DNA of 64,000 nt from the NCBI GenBank assembly GCA_013215505.1, contig JABSQZ010000002.1:62001-126000 (forward strand), read 5' to 3'. The notes below the pieces were generated by a model that made no database searches, was not told where the DNA came from, and saw only the letters and a list, made by a program, of their open reading frames with translations. The DNA comes from Oceanospirillaceae bacterium. Lineage in GTDB: Bacteria; Pseudomonadota; Gammaproteobacteria; Pseudomonadales; Balneatricaceae. Below, piece after piece: positions 18,104 to 26,709 of the stretch (its first letter is position 1; each line of letters begins with the position of its first letter). Both the position numbers and the translations under genes were made by a program.

Positions 18104-18118
18104 GCGAATACCGTGCCA
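18104..18118 (-). promoter_or_regulatory. Sigma54 promoter of amtB-glnK
   Basis: On the reverse strand, TGGCACGGTATTCGC matches TGGCACG-N4-TTGC with one mismatch and keeps GG and GC 10 nt apart. The predicted start is near 18092, giving a leader of about 38 nt to amtB. Confidence 0.8.
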
Positions 18119-18201
18119 GTTTTTTAAAACAAGATAAAACAATGCCTTATGCTTGTGATCGCAATTGACTGCGCTAAAATGGCCAGCTTAAACTAAAGGC
18201 A

Positions 18202-18218
18202 TGCACTTTGTTGGTGCG
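18202..18218. promoter_or_regulatory. NtrC binding site 1
   Basis: TGCACTTTGTTGGTGCG matches TGCACYA-N3-TGGTGCA at most positions. It is centred about 118 nt upstream of the predicted amtB start. Confidence 0.75.
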
Positions 18219-18227
18219 CTTTTGTTG

Positions 18228-18244
18228 CGCACCCAATTGGGGCA
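18228..18244. promoter_or_regulatory. NtrC binding site 2
   Basis: CGCACCCAATTGGGGCA is a second near-consensus NtrC box, 26 bp from the first centre to centre, giving a paired enhancer. The boxes also sit about 70 nt upstream of the divergent ubiK gene. Confidence 0.65.
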
Positions 18245-18314
18245 GTTTGCAGCACCTTAGGCTGTGTTATACTGCGCGCACTATATTAATGGCCGTTATT
18301 AAAGGACATCTGTT

Positions 18315-18572
18315 ATGAACGAAAAATTCATCGAAGGCTTATCGCAACAGTTCTCATCACTGGTGAATAATTTGCCTAAAGGCGGGGAGCTACCGGGGCA
18401 GGAACAGATTAAAAGTTTGCTGCAAAGCGCGTTGGCAAAGCTAGATCTGGTCAGCAGAGACGAGTTTGATGCCCAAGCTGCGGTATTGACCAGAACCCGC
18501 CAGAAAGTTGAAGCGCTGGAAGTGCGCATGGCAAAGCTAGAGCAACAATTAAACGACAACAGTGCTAGGTAA
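18315..18572 (+). CDS. ubiK: Ubiquinone biosynthesis accessory factor UbiK
   Basis: 85 residues of the BMFP/YqiC family: an amphipathic N-terminal helix ([20 protein letters not shown]), a linker, and a C-terminal coiled coil, [35 protein letters not shown]. UbiK works with UbiJ in aerobic ubiquinone synthesis and binds lipid. AAAGGA precedes the ATG. ridA begins 7 nt after the stop. Confidence 0.85.
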   Translation: MNEKFIEGLSQQFSSLVNNLPKGGELPGQEQIKSLLQSALAKLDLVSRDEFDAQAAVLTRTRQKVEALEVRMAKLEQQLNDNSAR

Positions 18573-18579
18573 AAATAAC

Positions 18580-18927
18580 ATGAGTATAGAGCGAATAGAT
18601 TCCACCGAGCGCATGAGCCGCATCGTTAAACACAACCACACTGTCTACCTGTGCGGGCAAACGGCCTGTGACCCAGACTGGGACATCACTGAGCAGACAC
18701 AGCGCTGCCTGGTGAAAGTGCAACAGTTATTAGCCCAGGCGGGCAGCAGTAAAGAGCAGATGTTATCTGTGACTATTTATGTGCGCGATATGAAAGACTT
18801 CGCCGCTATGAACGCCGTCTGGGATGTCTGGGTTAGCGACTGCCCTAAGCCGGCACGGGCCTGTGTTGAAGCGAGAATGGCCAGGCCTGACTTACTGGTA
18901 GAGTTTTCAGTGACAGCGGCCTACTAA
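18580..18927 (+). CDS. RidA/YjgF family protein
   Basis: 115 residues. The RidA fold signatures are [11 protein letters not shown] near the N-terminus, [22 protein letters not shown] in the middle, and [20 protein letters not shown] at the end, where the arginine of the catalytic pocket lies in VEAR. RidA proteins deaminate reactive enamine/imine intermediates made by PLP enzymes; this member differs from canonical RidA and its substrate is unknown. The start at 18580 follows AGGT; an in-frame GTG at 18562 overlaps ubiK. Probably co-transcribed with ubiK. Confidence 0.8.
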   Translation: MSIERIDSTERMSRIVKHNHTVYLCGQTACDPDWDITEQTQRCLVKVQQLLAQAGSSKEQMLSVTIYVRDMKDFAAMNAVWDVWVSDCPKPARACVEARMARPDLLVEFSVTAAY

Positions 18928-18948
18928 ACAGACAGATAATAGTTTAGC

Positions 18949-18972
18949 CCACAGAGCGGCTCTGCTCTGTGG
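18949..18972 (+). terminator. Hairpin terminator between ubiK-ridA and cytochrome b562
   Basis: CCACAGAGC (18949-18957) and GCTCTGTGG (18964-18972) form a perfect 9-bp stem with a 6-nt loop, 22 nt after ridA, between convergent genes. The U-tract is weak on both strands. Confidence 0.6.
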
Positions 18973-18997
18973 TATTAAGCGTGCAGTTGCCACACAA

Positions 18998-19465
18998 CTA
19001 GAACGGTAACAACTGGCTGTCGTCCCCAGCAAATATCAGCGCAATAAATCTCTGCCACAAGCTGGGCTTTTTATCGTGATAATCATTGCGCAAATCATCG
19101 ATCACATACAGAGCTTGTTTGCTCTGGGCTAGATTCTCGGCATTAACCGGCAATTGTACCGCGTTTAGTGCAACCGCCACTTTGTCCAACCCCTCTAAAG
19201 CTTTAGCTTTTCGCTCTTTGTTAAAGGGGAATGTCACGGCTATTTTTAGCTGTTTTTTAAATTCAGTAATGTGTTGATTAAACTTTTCTGCAGAGTCGGT
19301 TTTCATCGCCTGAGTATATTCAAAACGCATCTGTTTCATCACTGCTTCCAAATCTATCCCCCCTTTTATCTGTGCTGTCGCTATTGACGAGTACAGCCCG
19401 GCGGTGACTACTAACAATAAAACAGCAAGCCTGGCAATGGACTTTAATTGAAGATCTACAAACAA
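18998..19465 (-). CDS. Cytochrome b562 family protein
   Basis: 155 residues with a signal peptide (LAVLLLVVTAGLYSSIATAQ). The mature part has the cytochrome b562 pattern: a Met in the first helix (LEAVMKQMRFEYTQAM) and a His in the last, YVIDDLRNDYHDKKPSLW, the position of the His ligand in E. coli CybC. The family is a periplasmic four-helix bundle binding non-covalent haem b; its role is unclear. It reads from TTG at 19465 with an AGG upstream, since no suitable ATG occurs before the signal peptide. The C-terminal extension (FIALIFAGDDSQLLPF) is unusual for the family. Confidence 0.6.
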   Translation of the reverse strand: MFVDLQLKSIARLAVLLLVVTAGLYSSIATAQIKGGIDLEAVMKQMRFEYTQAMKTDSAEKFNQHITEFKKQLKIAVTFPFNKERKAKALEGLDKVAVALNAVQLPVNAENLAQSKQALYVIDDLRNDYHDKKPSLWQRFIALIFAGDDSQLLPF

Positions 19466-19711
19466 GGGGAATACCTGGGAGAAAAATGCGGATCATAGCA
19501 GAAATAAGTTCTGCCAGCATGCGGGATTATGGCTTTAGCTGCTACTCACTCTGCTATACCCCGCCCGATAACAGCCAGGCTTGAGAGTAATTGTTAGAAA
19601 AAATGACTAGCCTATTGTTTTAAAAAATGTTTTGCTGATCGGTCTGCTTGACTATTGGCTTTGTGGGAGGATGATTTTGCATTCAAGGATGATTTATATC
19701 GGTAGCGCTGC

Positions 19712-20587
19712 ATGATGACACAGGACTCGCGGGGCATTATCTGCATGTTAGGGGCTATGGCCTTTATCTCAGTGCAAGAGGCATTTGCCAAATATCTGGG
19801 CGAATTCCTGCCTATTCCACAAGTAGTTTGGGCGCGCTATACCGGTCACTTGTTGCTGATGTTGATAGTACTCTGGCCCCGTTATGGTCAGCGTATTTTT
19901 AAAGCCAGTAATTTGCCTATGCAAGTACTGCGCTCGCTGATACTGCTGATAGATACCGCGCTGTTTTTTTATGGACTGACCTTGATCGGCCTGGCCGAGG
20001 CAACGGCGATATTCTTCACCGTTCCAGCGCTGGTGATCATTGTTTCGGTGCTGTTACTGGGGGAAAAAGTACGGCTGTCGACCTTGCTGGCGATCGGTCT
20101 GGGCTTTGCTGGTACTCTTGTTATCGTCAGGCCCGGTGGTGGTGGTGGTGATGAATCGATGTTACTGGGAGGCTTGTTGGTGTTTGGTGCCGCTTGCTGT
20201 ACCGCGTTTTACAACGTCATTACCCGCAAGTTGGCAGGTACAGATCCACTGTCGGTGACACTCTTTTATACGGCGATGATCGGCGCTCTGGTCAGCAGTG
20301 CTGTAGTGCCTTTCTACTGGCAGATGCCAGAGGGGATTTATCAATGGCTGGCGCTGCTCTCTATCGGCCTTTTTGGTGGGGTGGCGCACAGTTTGATTAT
20401 AGCGGCGCATCAATATACCACTGCCAGCACTGTCGCACCTTTTATGTACAGTCAGATCTTTTGGGCTATCTTACTCGGCTGGCTGTTTTTCGCTGAATTA
20501 CCTGATGCTTATGCCTATGGCGGTGGATTGTTAGTGATCATCAGCGGTTTGTTTTTACTCTATGGCGGGCGCCCTAAACACGCATAA
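19712..20587 (+). CDS. EamA/DMT superfamily transporter
   Basis: 291 residues with ten hydrophobic helices in two EamA repeats (about 10-135 and 150-285). It begins GIICMLGAMAFISVQEAFAKYLGE and has the typical end-of-repeat GFAGTLVIVRPGG before a glycine run. Such proteins export small metabolites, often amino acids or their derivatives; the substrate is unknown. Two consecutive ATGs (19712 and 19715) are possible starts, both with weak ribosome sites. It is convergent with a LysR gene 8 nt away. Confidence 0.8.
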   Translation: MMTQDSRGIICMLGAMAFISVQEAFAKYLGEFLPIPQVVWARYTGHLLLMLIVLWPRYGQRIFKASNLPMQVLRSLILLIDTALFFYGLTLIGLAEATAIFFTVPALVIIVSVLLLGEKVRLSTLLAIGLGFAGTLVIVRPGGGGGDESMLLGGLLVFGAACCTAFYNVITRKLAGTDPLSVTLFYTAMIGALVSSAVVPFYWQMPEGIYQWLALLSIGLFGGVAHSLIIAAHQYTTASTVAPFMYSQIFWAILLGWLFFAELPDAYAYGGGLLVIISGLFLLYGGRPKHA

Positions 20588-20595
20588 ACAGCCGC

Positions 20596-21540
20596 TCAAT
20601 TGAGCCGCTGTGGGGGTGTTTGCTCAGCAATAACAGCTGCTGGTATATGTTGCAGGCCGTGCAAAGTGCTTTTGTGTTCGGCGAATACTTCTAGCAGCGC
20701 CTCCAACATTAAGCGTACTGCGGGTGACTGGCGCATGTCCCGGTGTACCATCAAATACAAATTTGAACTGACATCTTCAATGGTCTCCAGTTTCTGCAAA
20801 GTGCTTTGCATATCGCCGACAAAACAGGGCAGCACCCCTAAACCGGCACCGGCGACAATCGCATCCAGAATCACCACGCCGTTGTTGCTGCGAATTACCG
20901 GCAAGCGCTTTCCGAGCTGTTTGCGCAGCCACTGCTGGCCATTGAACCTGATGTGATCATCGTCATAGCTGACCCAGTCGCAAGCTTGGTAGCGCTCTTT
21001 AGTCAGTGCCAATGGTTGCTGTTGGATGTATGCTCTACTGCCGTAAACCGCGTAGTGATGGTGGCCAAGTTTTTTGGCGATGATGTCGGGGATATCGGGT
21101 AGACATTCTCTGATGATCAGATCCGCCTCGCGCTTAGACAAGTTGGCGGCGTTGTGGGCGATGGCCAGCTCAATGTCGATATTGGGGCATTTTTTACGCA
21201 GCGCTGGCAGTTGCGGCAGCAAAAATTTGGCAATGTGCTCGTACATGGAGATTCGCACTGTGCCTTTGATCTCCGCTGAGAAACTGGCCTGGTGTCTGTG
21301 TACAGCGCTGGCGGCCGTTTCCATATTTTGCGCCAGCGGTATCAATTGCTGGCCGTGCACTGTTAGCAGCATGCCGTCGGGAAGGCGATCAAACAGCTTA
21401 GTCCCCATGTTCTGCTCCAGCGCTTTAAGCCTTCTGCCGACAGTGGGCTGACTTACTTTAAGTGCTCGGGAGGCAGAAGATAAATTGCCATGTTCACAAA
21501 TGCTCAAAAAGATTTTCAGATCATCCCAGTCAAATTGCAT
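20596..21540 (-). CDS. LysR family transcriptional regulator
   Basis: 314 residues. The N-terminal winged HTH is clear (DDLKIFLSICEHGNLSSASRALKVSQPTVGRRLKALE, split as residues 5-41), followed by a periplasmic-binding-protein-like effector domain (VRISMYEHIAKFLLP...GAGLGVLPCFVGD). The final residues are divergent. Its target is uncertain: it is convergent with the DMT gene and divergent from the large ABC exporter gene at 21800, with 259 nt between. Confidence 0.8.
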   Translation of the reverse strand: MQFDWDDLKIFLSICEHGNLSSASRALKVSQPTVGRRLKALEQNMGTKLFDRLPDGMLLTVHGQQLIPLAQNMETAASAVHRHQASFSAEIKGTVRISMYEHIAKFLLPQLPALRKKCPNIDIELAIAHNAANLSKREADLIIRECLPDIPDIIAKKLGHHHYAVYGSRAYIQQQPLALTKERYQACDWVSYDDDHIRFNGQQWLRKQLGKRLPVIRSNNGVVILDAIVAGAGLGVLPCFVGDMQSTLQKLETIEDVSSNLYLMVHRDMRQSPAVRLMLEALLEVFAEHKSTLHGLQHIPAAVIAEQTPPQRLN

Positions 21541-21799
21541 ATCATAGCCTGCTATTCAAAAATGAACAGTCAGTATAAAGAATAGTCGAGAGCTATACAA
21601 ATTCATTAAGAGTAAGCTGGTCCGGTGAAAATAATTCAGTGCAAAAGCTATTTATTGGTTTTTGCCGCTAATGTACTCATAATGAAACTTCCAGCCAGGG
21701 GTGTTATCTCCCAAGCCATTTGTAGTTTTTAGTGTTTCCCTATGAGTATCGATAGGTATTTATCCGCAGATAAATACCACTACAAGCTAGGAGTGGAAA

Positions 21800-24700
21800 A
21801 TGTATTTTAATCGTAAGTTGTGGTCCTTAACAGACACTGTTCGGCCGAAAATTCTCGGTTCAGTGCTGATGGGCTTAATAGGTTCTGTGATCGGTATTTG
21901 CCGATTGTTACTGCTCGGTTGGTTAATCGCAAAAGTGATTAGTGGCGCGGGGCTGACAGAGATCTGGCCGCTGGCGCTGGGAACTCTCGCTACTATGCTC
22001 GGCTACTCACTGTGGGAATATCAACGGCTGATGCTGACCCATCGCACTGCTGCTACCGTGCAACAGCAGTTGCGCACCAGCCTGTTTGATAAAATGGTCA
22101 ACTTAGGCCCAGCATACTTTGCCAGCAGGCGCAGCGGTGAAATCAGTAACGCCGCGGTAGAGGGGGTAGAGCAGTTAGAAATCTACTTCGGCCGCTATCT
22201 ACCACAGCTATTTGTCGCGGCGGTGACGCCATTGGTGATCTTTGCAATAGTCGCGCAAATTGATTTGCCTGTGGCTAGCTTGTTACTGGTGGCCTCGTTG
22301 TTTACCTTGTTCGCCCCGAGTATCTTTCAGCGCTGGGACAGTGCCAATTCAATGCATCGCTCCAGGGCTTACAAGGCGTTTGCCTCGGAGTTTTTAGATG
22401 CACTGCAGGGCATGGTTACTTTAAAAGCCTTTGGCCAAAGTGAAGCGCGAGAAGCTAAACTGGCCAGTAAAGCCCACGACTTGTTTCAAACCACGATGTG
22501 GGTGATGGCGACCAATTCTCTGGCGCGGGGCATTACCGATATAGGTATCACCTTAGGGGCCGCTTCGGCGCTAGCATTTTCCGCCTACCGTGTCAGTGAA
22601 GGCTCAATGTCTTTCGACAGCTTACTGTTAATCTTGCTGCTGGGTGTTGAAGTCTTTAAACCGTTGCGTGAACTTCGATCCTTGATGCATGCAGGTATGT
22701 TGGCGCAGTCTGCCGCTAAGCAAGTGTTTAATGTGCTAGATGCCAAAGTGCCGATTATCGGCAACAAAAGTGTCGATTCTGTTGCTTTGACTCCCTCTAT
22801 TTCCTTTGAACAGGTGACTTTTAGTTATCCACAACGTGGTGGAAAGCAGTCTCTGGGGAGAACTGTGCACGACAACTTAAACTTTGCGCTACAACCTGGT
22901 CAACGGATTGGAGTCGTAGGTAGCAGTGGTGGCGGTAAATCCACTATCGTCAACTTACTGCTGCGCTTTTATGAACCGCAGGCGGGGGTGATTCGCATTG
23001 GCGGCACCGATATTCAGGACTTATCGCTGCAGCAGTTGCGCAGTCAGTTTGCGGTAGTCAGCCAAGATACTTACCTGTTTCATGGCAGTGTCAGAGACAA
23101 TTTGAGCTTGGGCAGTGAAGATGCCAGCGAGCAGCAAATACTGGCAGCAGCACAAGCTGCCAATGCCGATGAGTTTATCCGCGCACTGCCACAGGGCTAT
23201 GACAGTATTATCGGTGAGCGCGGGGTGCGTTTATCCGGCGGTCAGCGCCAGCGTATTGCCATCGCCAGAGCACTGTTGCGGGATGCGCCAATTCTAATAT
23301 TAGATGAGGCGCTGTCTTCAGTGGACGCTAAAAACGAGGTGCAGATTCAGACGGCGCTGAATAAACTAATGCAGGGGCGGACCACGCTGATCCTGGCGCA
23401 CAGATTGGCCAGTATCATCGACTGTGACAAAATTATCCTGTTGCACCAGGGGCGGGTTGCAGAGTCAGGCAGCCATATTGAACTGTTAGCCAAACAGCAA
23501 ATGTATGCACAGTTAATGGCATCTCAGGTGAACAGCGGGCAAGGGCAGTTACAAGCGGCTCCGAGCGTCGCTGTAACACTGCCACAGGAGAGTGAAAGTT
23601 ATATTAATCAGAGCGTTAAAGATGAGGCGGATTCGGGAGGTGTGATTCAGGGAGACAAACATAGCTGGTACCAAGTGCTGGGAATGTTGCTGTCCTATGC
23701 GGCTAACTGGAAAGGGCGACTAGTACTGACGTTTTGCTTTGGCGTGGGGCGGGTGTTTGCCTTTATCGCGGTCAGTATTCTCTCGGCGCTGGCAGCGGTT
23801 GCCGTTAAAAATGGCACTGATTACAGTCAGTGGATCGAATGGTTGGTAGTGACTGCAGTTGCCGCAGCAGTACTGCATTGGCTGGAATCCTGGCTGGCAC
23901 ACGACATGGCTTTTCGCATGCTATCGGAAATGCGCATGAGTTTGTTCCGTCAGTTAGAGCGCCTGGCACCGGCCTTTATGGTGCGCCACCGCAGTGGCGA
24001 TCTGATTAATTTGGCCACCCACGACGTAGAAATGGTTGAGTATTTCTTCGCCCATACTATTGCCCCGGTATTTGTCGCAGTGTTCGTGCCCTCCGCGGTA
24101 CTGCTGCTGTTGGGGAGTTTTTCCTGGACCTTAGCGCTGGCGCTACTGCCTCTTATACTACTCGTGTTTTTACTGCCGGTGCTGTTCAGAAAACGTATCG
24201 ACACAGTCGCAGCTAAAGCGCGGGTGTTGCTGGCCACTTTGTCAGCGCATACGGTAGAGAGCTTGCAGGGCTTGTCGGAACTGTTGAACTATCAGGCGAC
24301 AGATAGCCGTCGCCGCCAGTTTGTCGATTTGATCGAACAGCATAAAGTCCAGCGCATGGCCTTTTTTAAAGTCAGTGCCGGACAGAGCGTGTTAGTTGAA
24401 TTCATTACTTTGAGTTCGGCGCTGTTACTGTTGCTACTGGCAACTCCTATGGTCAGTGCCGGCAGCTTCGATGCTGCTTATTTACCACTCATTGCGCTGG
24501 CGGCAGTGGCTGCCTTTTTGCCGGTAATCGAAGTCGCAGATGTTGGCCGCCAGCTCGCAGAAACACTGGCGGCGACCAGCAGACTGATGCAAGTTGCAGA
24601 GGCGGTGCCGGCTGTGCAGGATAACGGCAAGACTCATTTGCATTTGCAAACGGAGCAGGCTGTGGCGTCGCCAAAGGTGGAATTTCGCGACCTTTCGTTC

Positions 24701-25408
24701 CGTTATGATGCTGAACTGCCCGATGCACTGAACACTGTTAATTTGTTACTGGAGCCAGGCTCTAAAGTGGCGTTGGTAGGATCATCCGGAGCCGGTAAAA
24801 GTACTTTGGCGCACTTGCTGATGCGTTTTTGGGACCCGCAGCAGGGCTCGATACTGATCGATGGCACAGATATTCGCGAGATGCCGTTGCAGAACTTCAG
24901 GCAATACGTTGCCATAGTGACTCAAGATACTTACCTGTTCAACGATAGTGTGCGTGAGAATTTACTGATGGCCAAACCCAATGCCAGCGATGAACAGTTA
25001 CTGCAGGCGATTGCCAGTGCCGAGCTCAGCGATTTTATCGCCAGGCAACCAGAGGGATTAGATACTGTGGTCGGCGAGCGCGGCTTTGCCCTGTCCGGTG
25101 GGCAGCGGCAGCGGCTCTCCATCGCCCGGGCGTTTCTGCGCGACGCCCCTATTCTGATTTTGGATGAGGCGACCTCACACTTAGACGCCTTGAGTGAAAC
25201 AGCAGTGCACAGAGCGTTGCAGCAGCTAATGCAACACCGCACGACCTTAGTGATAGCCCATCGCTTGGCCAGTATCGAAGATGCCGATAAGATTGTGGTA
25301 TTGGAGCAGGGGCAGATAGTAGAGCAGGGCACTCACAGTCAGTTGTTGTCCACTAATGGCAGTTATGCACAGCTATTAAAATACCAGCGTTCAGTGCAGG
25401 CCGCTTAG
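21800..25408 (+). CDS. Fused double ABC exporter (TMD-NBD-TMD-NBD), CydDC-like
   Basis: 1202 residues comprising two complete ABC half-transporters in one chain. The first half has membrane helices at about 17-290, Walker A GSSGGGKST (about 374-382), signature LSGGQRQR and Walker B ILILDEALSS. The second has membrane helices at about 610-900, Walker A GSSGAGKST (about 994-1002), LSGGQRQR and ILILDEATSH. Both sites keep the Walker B glutamate, so both look active. The domain style resembles CydD and CydC, which export cysteine/glutathione from the cytosol for cytochrome bd assembly, but those are normally separate genes and no cydAB is near, so a drug, lipid or thiol exporter is equally possible. 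phnN follows 88 nt later. Confidence 0.85.
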   Translation: MYFNRKLWSLTDTVRPKILGSVLMGLIGSVIGICRLLLLGWLIAKVISGAGLTEIWPLALGTLATMLGYSLWEYQRLMLTHRTAATVQQQLRTSLFDKMVNLGPAYFASRRSGEISNAAVEGVEQLEIYFGRYLPQLFVAAVTPLVIFAIVAQIDLPVASLLLVASLFTLFAPSIFQRWDSANSMHRSRAYKAFASEFLDALQGMVTLKAFGQSEAREAKLASKAHDLFQTTMWVMATNSLARGITDIGITLGAASALAFSAYRVSEGSMSFDSLLLILLLGVEVFKPLRELRSLMHAGMLAQSAAKQVFNVLDAKVPIIGNKSVDSVALTPSISFEQVTFSYPQRGGKQSLGRTVHDNLNFALQPGQRIGVVGSSGGGKSTIVNLLLRFYEPQAGVIRIGGTDIQDLSLQQLRSQFAVVSQDTYLFHGSVRDNLSLGSEDASEQQILAAAQAANADEFIRALPQGYDSIIGERGVRLSGGQRQRIAIARALLRDAPILILDEALSSVDAKNEVQIQTALNKLMQGRTTLILAHRLASIIDCDKIILLHQGRVAESGSHIELLAKQQMYAQLMASQVNSGQGQLQAAPSVAVTLPQESESYINQSVKDEADSGGVIQGDKHSWYQVLGMLLSYAANWKGRLVLTFCFGVGRVFAFIAVSILSALAAVAVKNGTDYSQWIEWLVVTAVAAAVLHWLESWLAHDMAFRMLSEMRMSLFRQLERLAPAFMVRHRSGDLINLATHDVEMVEYFFAHTIAPVFVAVFVPSAVLLLLGSFSWTLALALLPLILLVFLLPVLFRKRIDTVAAKARVLLATLSAHTVESLQGLSELLNYQATDSRRRQFVDLIEQHKVQRMAFFKVSAGQSVLVEFITLSSALLLLLLATPMVSAGSFDAAYLPLIALAAVAAFLPVIEVADVGRQLAETLAATSRLMQVAEAVPAVQDNGKTHLHLQTEQAVASPKVEFRDLSFRYDAELPDALNTVNLLLEPGSKVALVGSSGAGKSTLAHLLMRFWDPQQGSILIDGTDIREMPLQNFRQYVAIVTQDTYLFNDSVRENLLMAKPNASDEQLLQAIASAELSDFIARQPEGLDTVVGERGFALSGGQRQRLSIARAFLRDAPILILDEATSHLDALSETAVHRALQQLMQHRTTLVIAHRLASIEDADKIVVLEQGQIVEQGTHSQLLSTNGSYAQLLKYQRSVQAA

Positions 25409-25496
25409 CTGCAGGTTGTGTCGACTGGGTCCAATCTAGGGTCTGTCATGATATGCTCTGTGTTTAAATTAAGTGATTGAACACAGAGCTTTTACG

Positions 25497-26045
25497 ATGA
25501 GTGGAAAACTATTTTATATCATGGGTGCCTCGGGCGCGGGCAAAGATTCAGTACTGAATAACTGTCGTCCCACCCTGGCCGAAACAGCCAATTGTTGCAT
25601 TGCCCACAGATATATCACCAGGGCAGCAGATGCCGGAGCTGAGAGACATCTGCCACTGAGCGATGCGGAGTTTGAATTTCGCAAGCAGAGCAATTTATTC
25701 AAAATGCACTGGGCTGCCAATGGATACCAGTATGGGATAGGCATAGAAGTAGATCAGTGGCTGGCGGCGGGTATCAACGTATTGATGAATGGCTCGCGCG
25801 CCTATCTGGCGACGGCCCAGAGCATACACCCAGGTTTAATTGCCATCTATATTGATGTAGAGAGCGCCTGCTTGCGCCAGCGGTTACTCGCCAGAGGGCG
25901 CGAGAGTGAAACGGAAATTGAACAGCGGTTAATCCGTCACACAGAATTGGCAAATTCTCTACCAGCGAATGTAAAGCACATCGATAACAGCGGCGAACTG
26001 AGTGTTGCCTGTGATCAATTAATGGCCCTGTTAGCTGAGCCTTAG
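25497..26045 (+). CDS. phnN: Ribose 1,5-bisphosphate phosphokinase PhnN
   Basis: 182 residues with a guanylate-kinase-like fold: P-loop GASGAGKDSV at residues 9-18, then HRYITRAADAGAERHLPLSDAEF, the PhnN version of the substrate-binding region, and the lid LLARGRESETEIEQRL. PhnN makes PRPP from ribose 1,5-bisphosphate in the C-P lyase pathway, but no other phn gene is visible. ATG at 25497 is chosen because it starts directly before the P-loop; an in-frame GTG lies at 25473. It follows the fused ABC exporter and may share its transcript. Confidence 0.8.
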   Translation: MSGKLFYIMGASGAGKDSVLNNCRPTLAETANCCIAHRYITRAADAGAERHLPLSDAEFEFRKQSNLFKMHWAANGYQYGIGIEVDQWLAAGINVLMNGSRAYLATAQSIHPGLIAIYIDVESACLRQRLLARGRESETEIEQRLIRHTELANSLPANVKHIDNSGELSVACDQLMALLAEP

Positions 26046-26184
26046 AATTAGTCTTTTTAGCAAAATACGGCAGCATAATTAGTGTGTTTTAAGTGCCGAT
26101 TGGACGGTGCTTGATTCACCAGGGCAACGGAAAAGTCATTAGCTTGCGATATGAATCGCATGCATAGAAGCGCTGCACTCAGTG

Positions 26185-26205
26185 TTGTCTGTTGTCTGTT
26201 CTCTG
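26185..26205. repeat. Short heptamer run (TTGTCTG x2 plus variant)
   Basis: TTGTCTG, TTGTCTG, TTCTCTG in register, ending 4 nt from the stop of the small membrane-protein gene. It has the same period and 3'-end position as the longer arrays, but a different unit; three units could be chance. Confidence 0.4.
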
Positions 26206-26209
26206 AGGT

Positions 26210-26482
26210 CTAAAATTTATTACTGCCAAGTTTCTTCAATGAAAAACTGCGTAATAAATAGCCGACTTTAAGGCTGATAGAACAAATGATCAGGCTGATG
26301 TGCGCGGCTATCTGTACTCCTAGAACAAAATTATCTTCGAACACAAAAGCAATGGCTATGGCTATAGCGGCAATCACTAAGGTGGCGGCTAAGATGAGGT
26401 TGCCGATAAAAATTCGCTGTAATAAAAGCTGTTGCTGGTCAATTTTCCCATAGGGATTGGCTAAGTTGTTTTCGGCCATCAT
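26210..26482 (-). CDS. Small two-helix membrane protein next to norR
   Basis: About 90 residues: a polar N-terminus (AENNLANPYGKIDQQQLLLQ), one hydrophobic helix (GNLILAATLVIAAIAIAIAF), a short acidic loop, a second helix (AHISLIICSISLKVGYLL) and a basic tail (RSFSLKKLGSNKF). It is divergent from norR and has a sigma54 promoter with NorR-like sites upstream, so it is predicted to be switched on by nitric oxide. In Pseudomonas aeruginosa a small membrane protein (PpyR) sits near the fhp/fhpR locus; relation is possible but unproven. The start at 26482 follows AGAGAAAAG; an upstream Met at 26503 is less likely. Confidence 0.65.
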   Translation of the reverse strand: MMAENNLANPYGKIDQQQLLLQRIFIGNLILAATLVIAAIAIAIAFVFEDNFVLGVQIAAHISLIICSISLKVGYLLRSFSLKKLGSNKF

Positions 26483-26543
26483 GATCTTTTCTCTGCTGCA
26501 CAAGCTGTTGCTTGAATGTTGTTAGTGGTTTAAGTACAAATAG

Positions 26544-26560
26544 AGCAAATAAAAGGCCAA
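26544..26560 (-). promoter_or_regulatory. Sigma54 promoter of the norR-adjacent membrane protein
   Basis: On the reverse strand TTGGCCTTTTATTTGCT has TTGGC at -24 and TTTGCT at -12, with GG and GC 10 nt apart. The predicted start near 26532 leaves a 50-nt leader to the ATG at 26482. Confidence 0.7.
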
Positions 26561-26623
26561 TAAATATTTTCTTTATTAATTCAAATAGATATGAAATTAT
26601 TTGTTTTATTGATCGAGCATGTT

Positions 26624-26634
26624 GTCAATAAGAC
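26624..26634. promoter_or_regulatory. Candidate NorR site 1
   Basis: GTCAATAAGAC fits the NorR core GT-N7-AC. It is about 97 nt upstream of the predicted sigma54 start site. Confidence 0.5.
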
Positions 26635-26647
26635 TTCAGTATATGAA

Positions 26648-26658
26648 GTCATATTGAC
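26648..26658. promoter_or_regulatory. Candidate NorR site 2
   Basis: GTCATATTGAC is a perfect GTCA-N3-TGAC palindrome and fits GT-N7-AC, 24 bp from site 1. It partly overlaps a 19-bp inverted repeat, GACTTCA-GTATA-TGAAGTC, at 26632-26650. A degraded third copy (GTCTTATTATC) lies at 26667. Confidence 0.6.
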
Positions 26659-26709
26659 ATATAAGAGTCTTATTATCATACTGATATCTTTGTGCACCGG
26701 AACTCACTC

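Noticed and set aside
18562-18579. GTG at 18562 as the ridA start
   Set aside because: It overlaps ubiK and lacks a ribosome site, whereas ATG at 18580 has one and begins the RidA fold.
26632-26650. GACTTCA-GTATA-TGAAGTC inverted repeat as the main NorR site
   Set aside because: It does not fit GT-N7-AC. It may bind another regulator, but the flanking GT-N7-AC sites are better NorR candidates.
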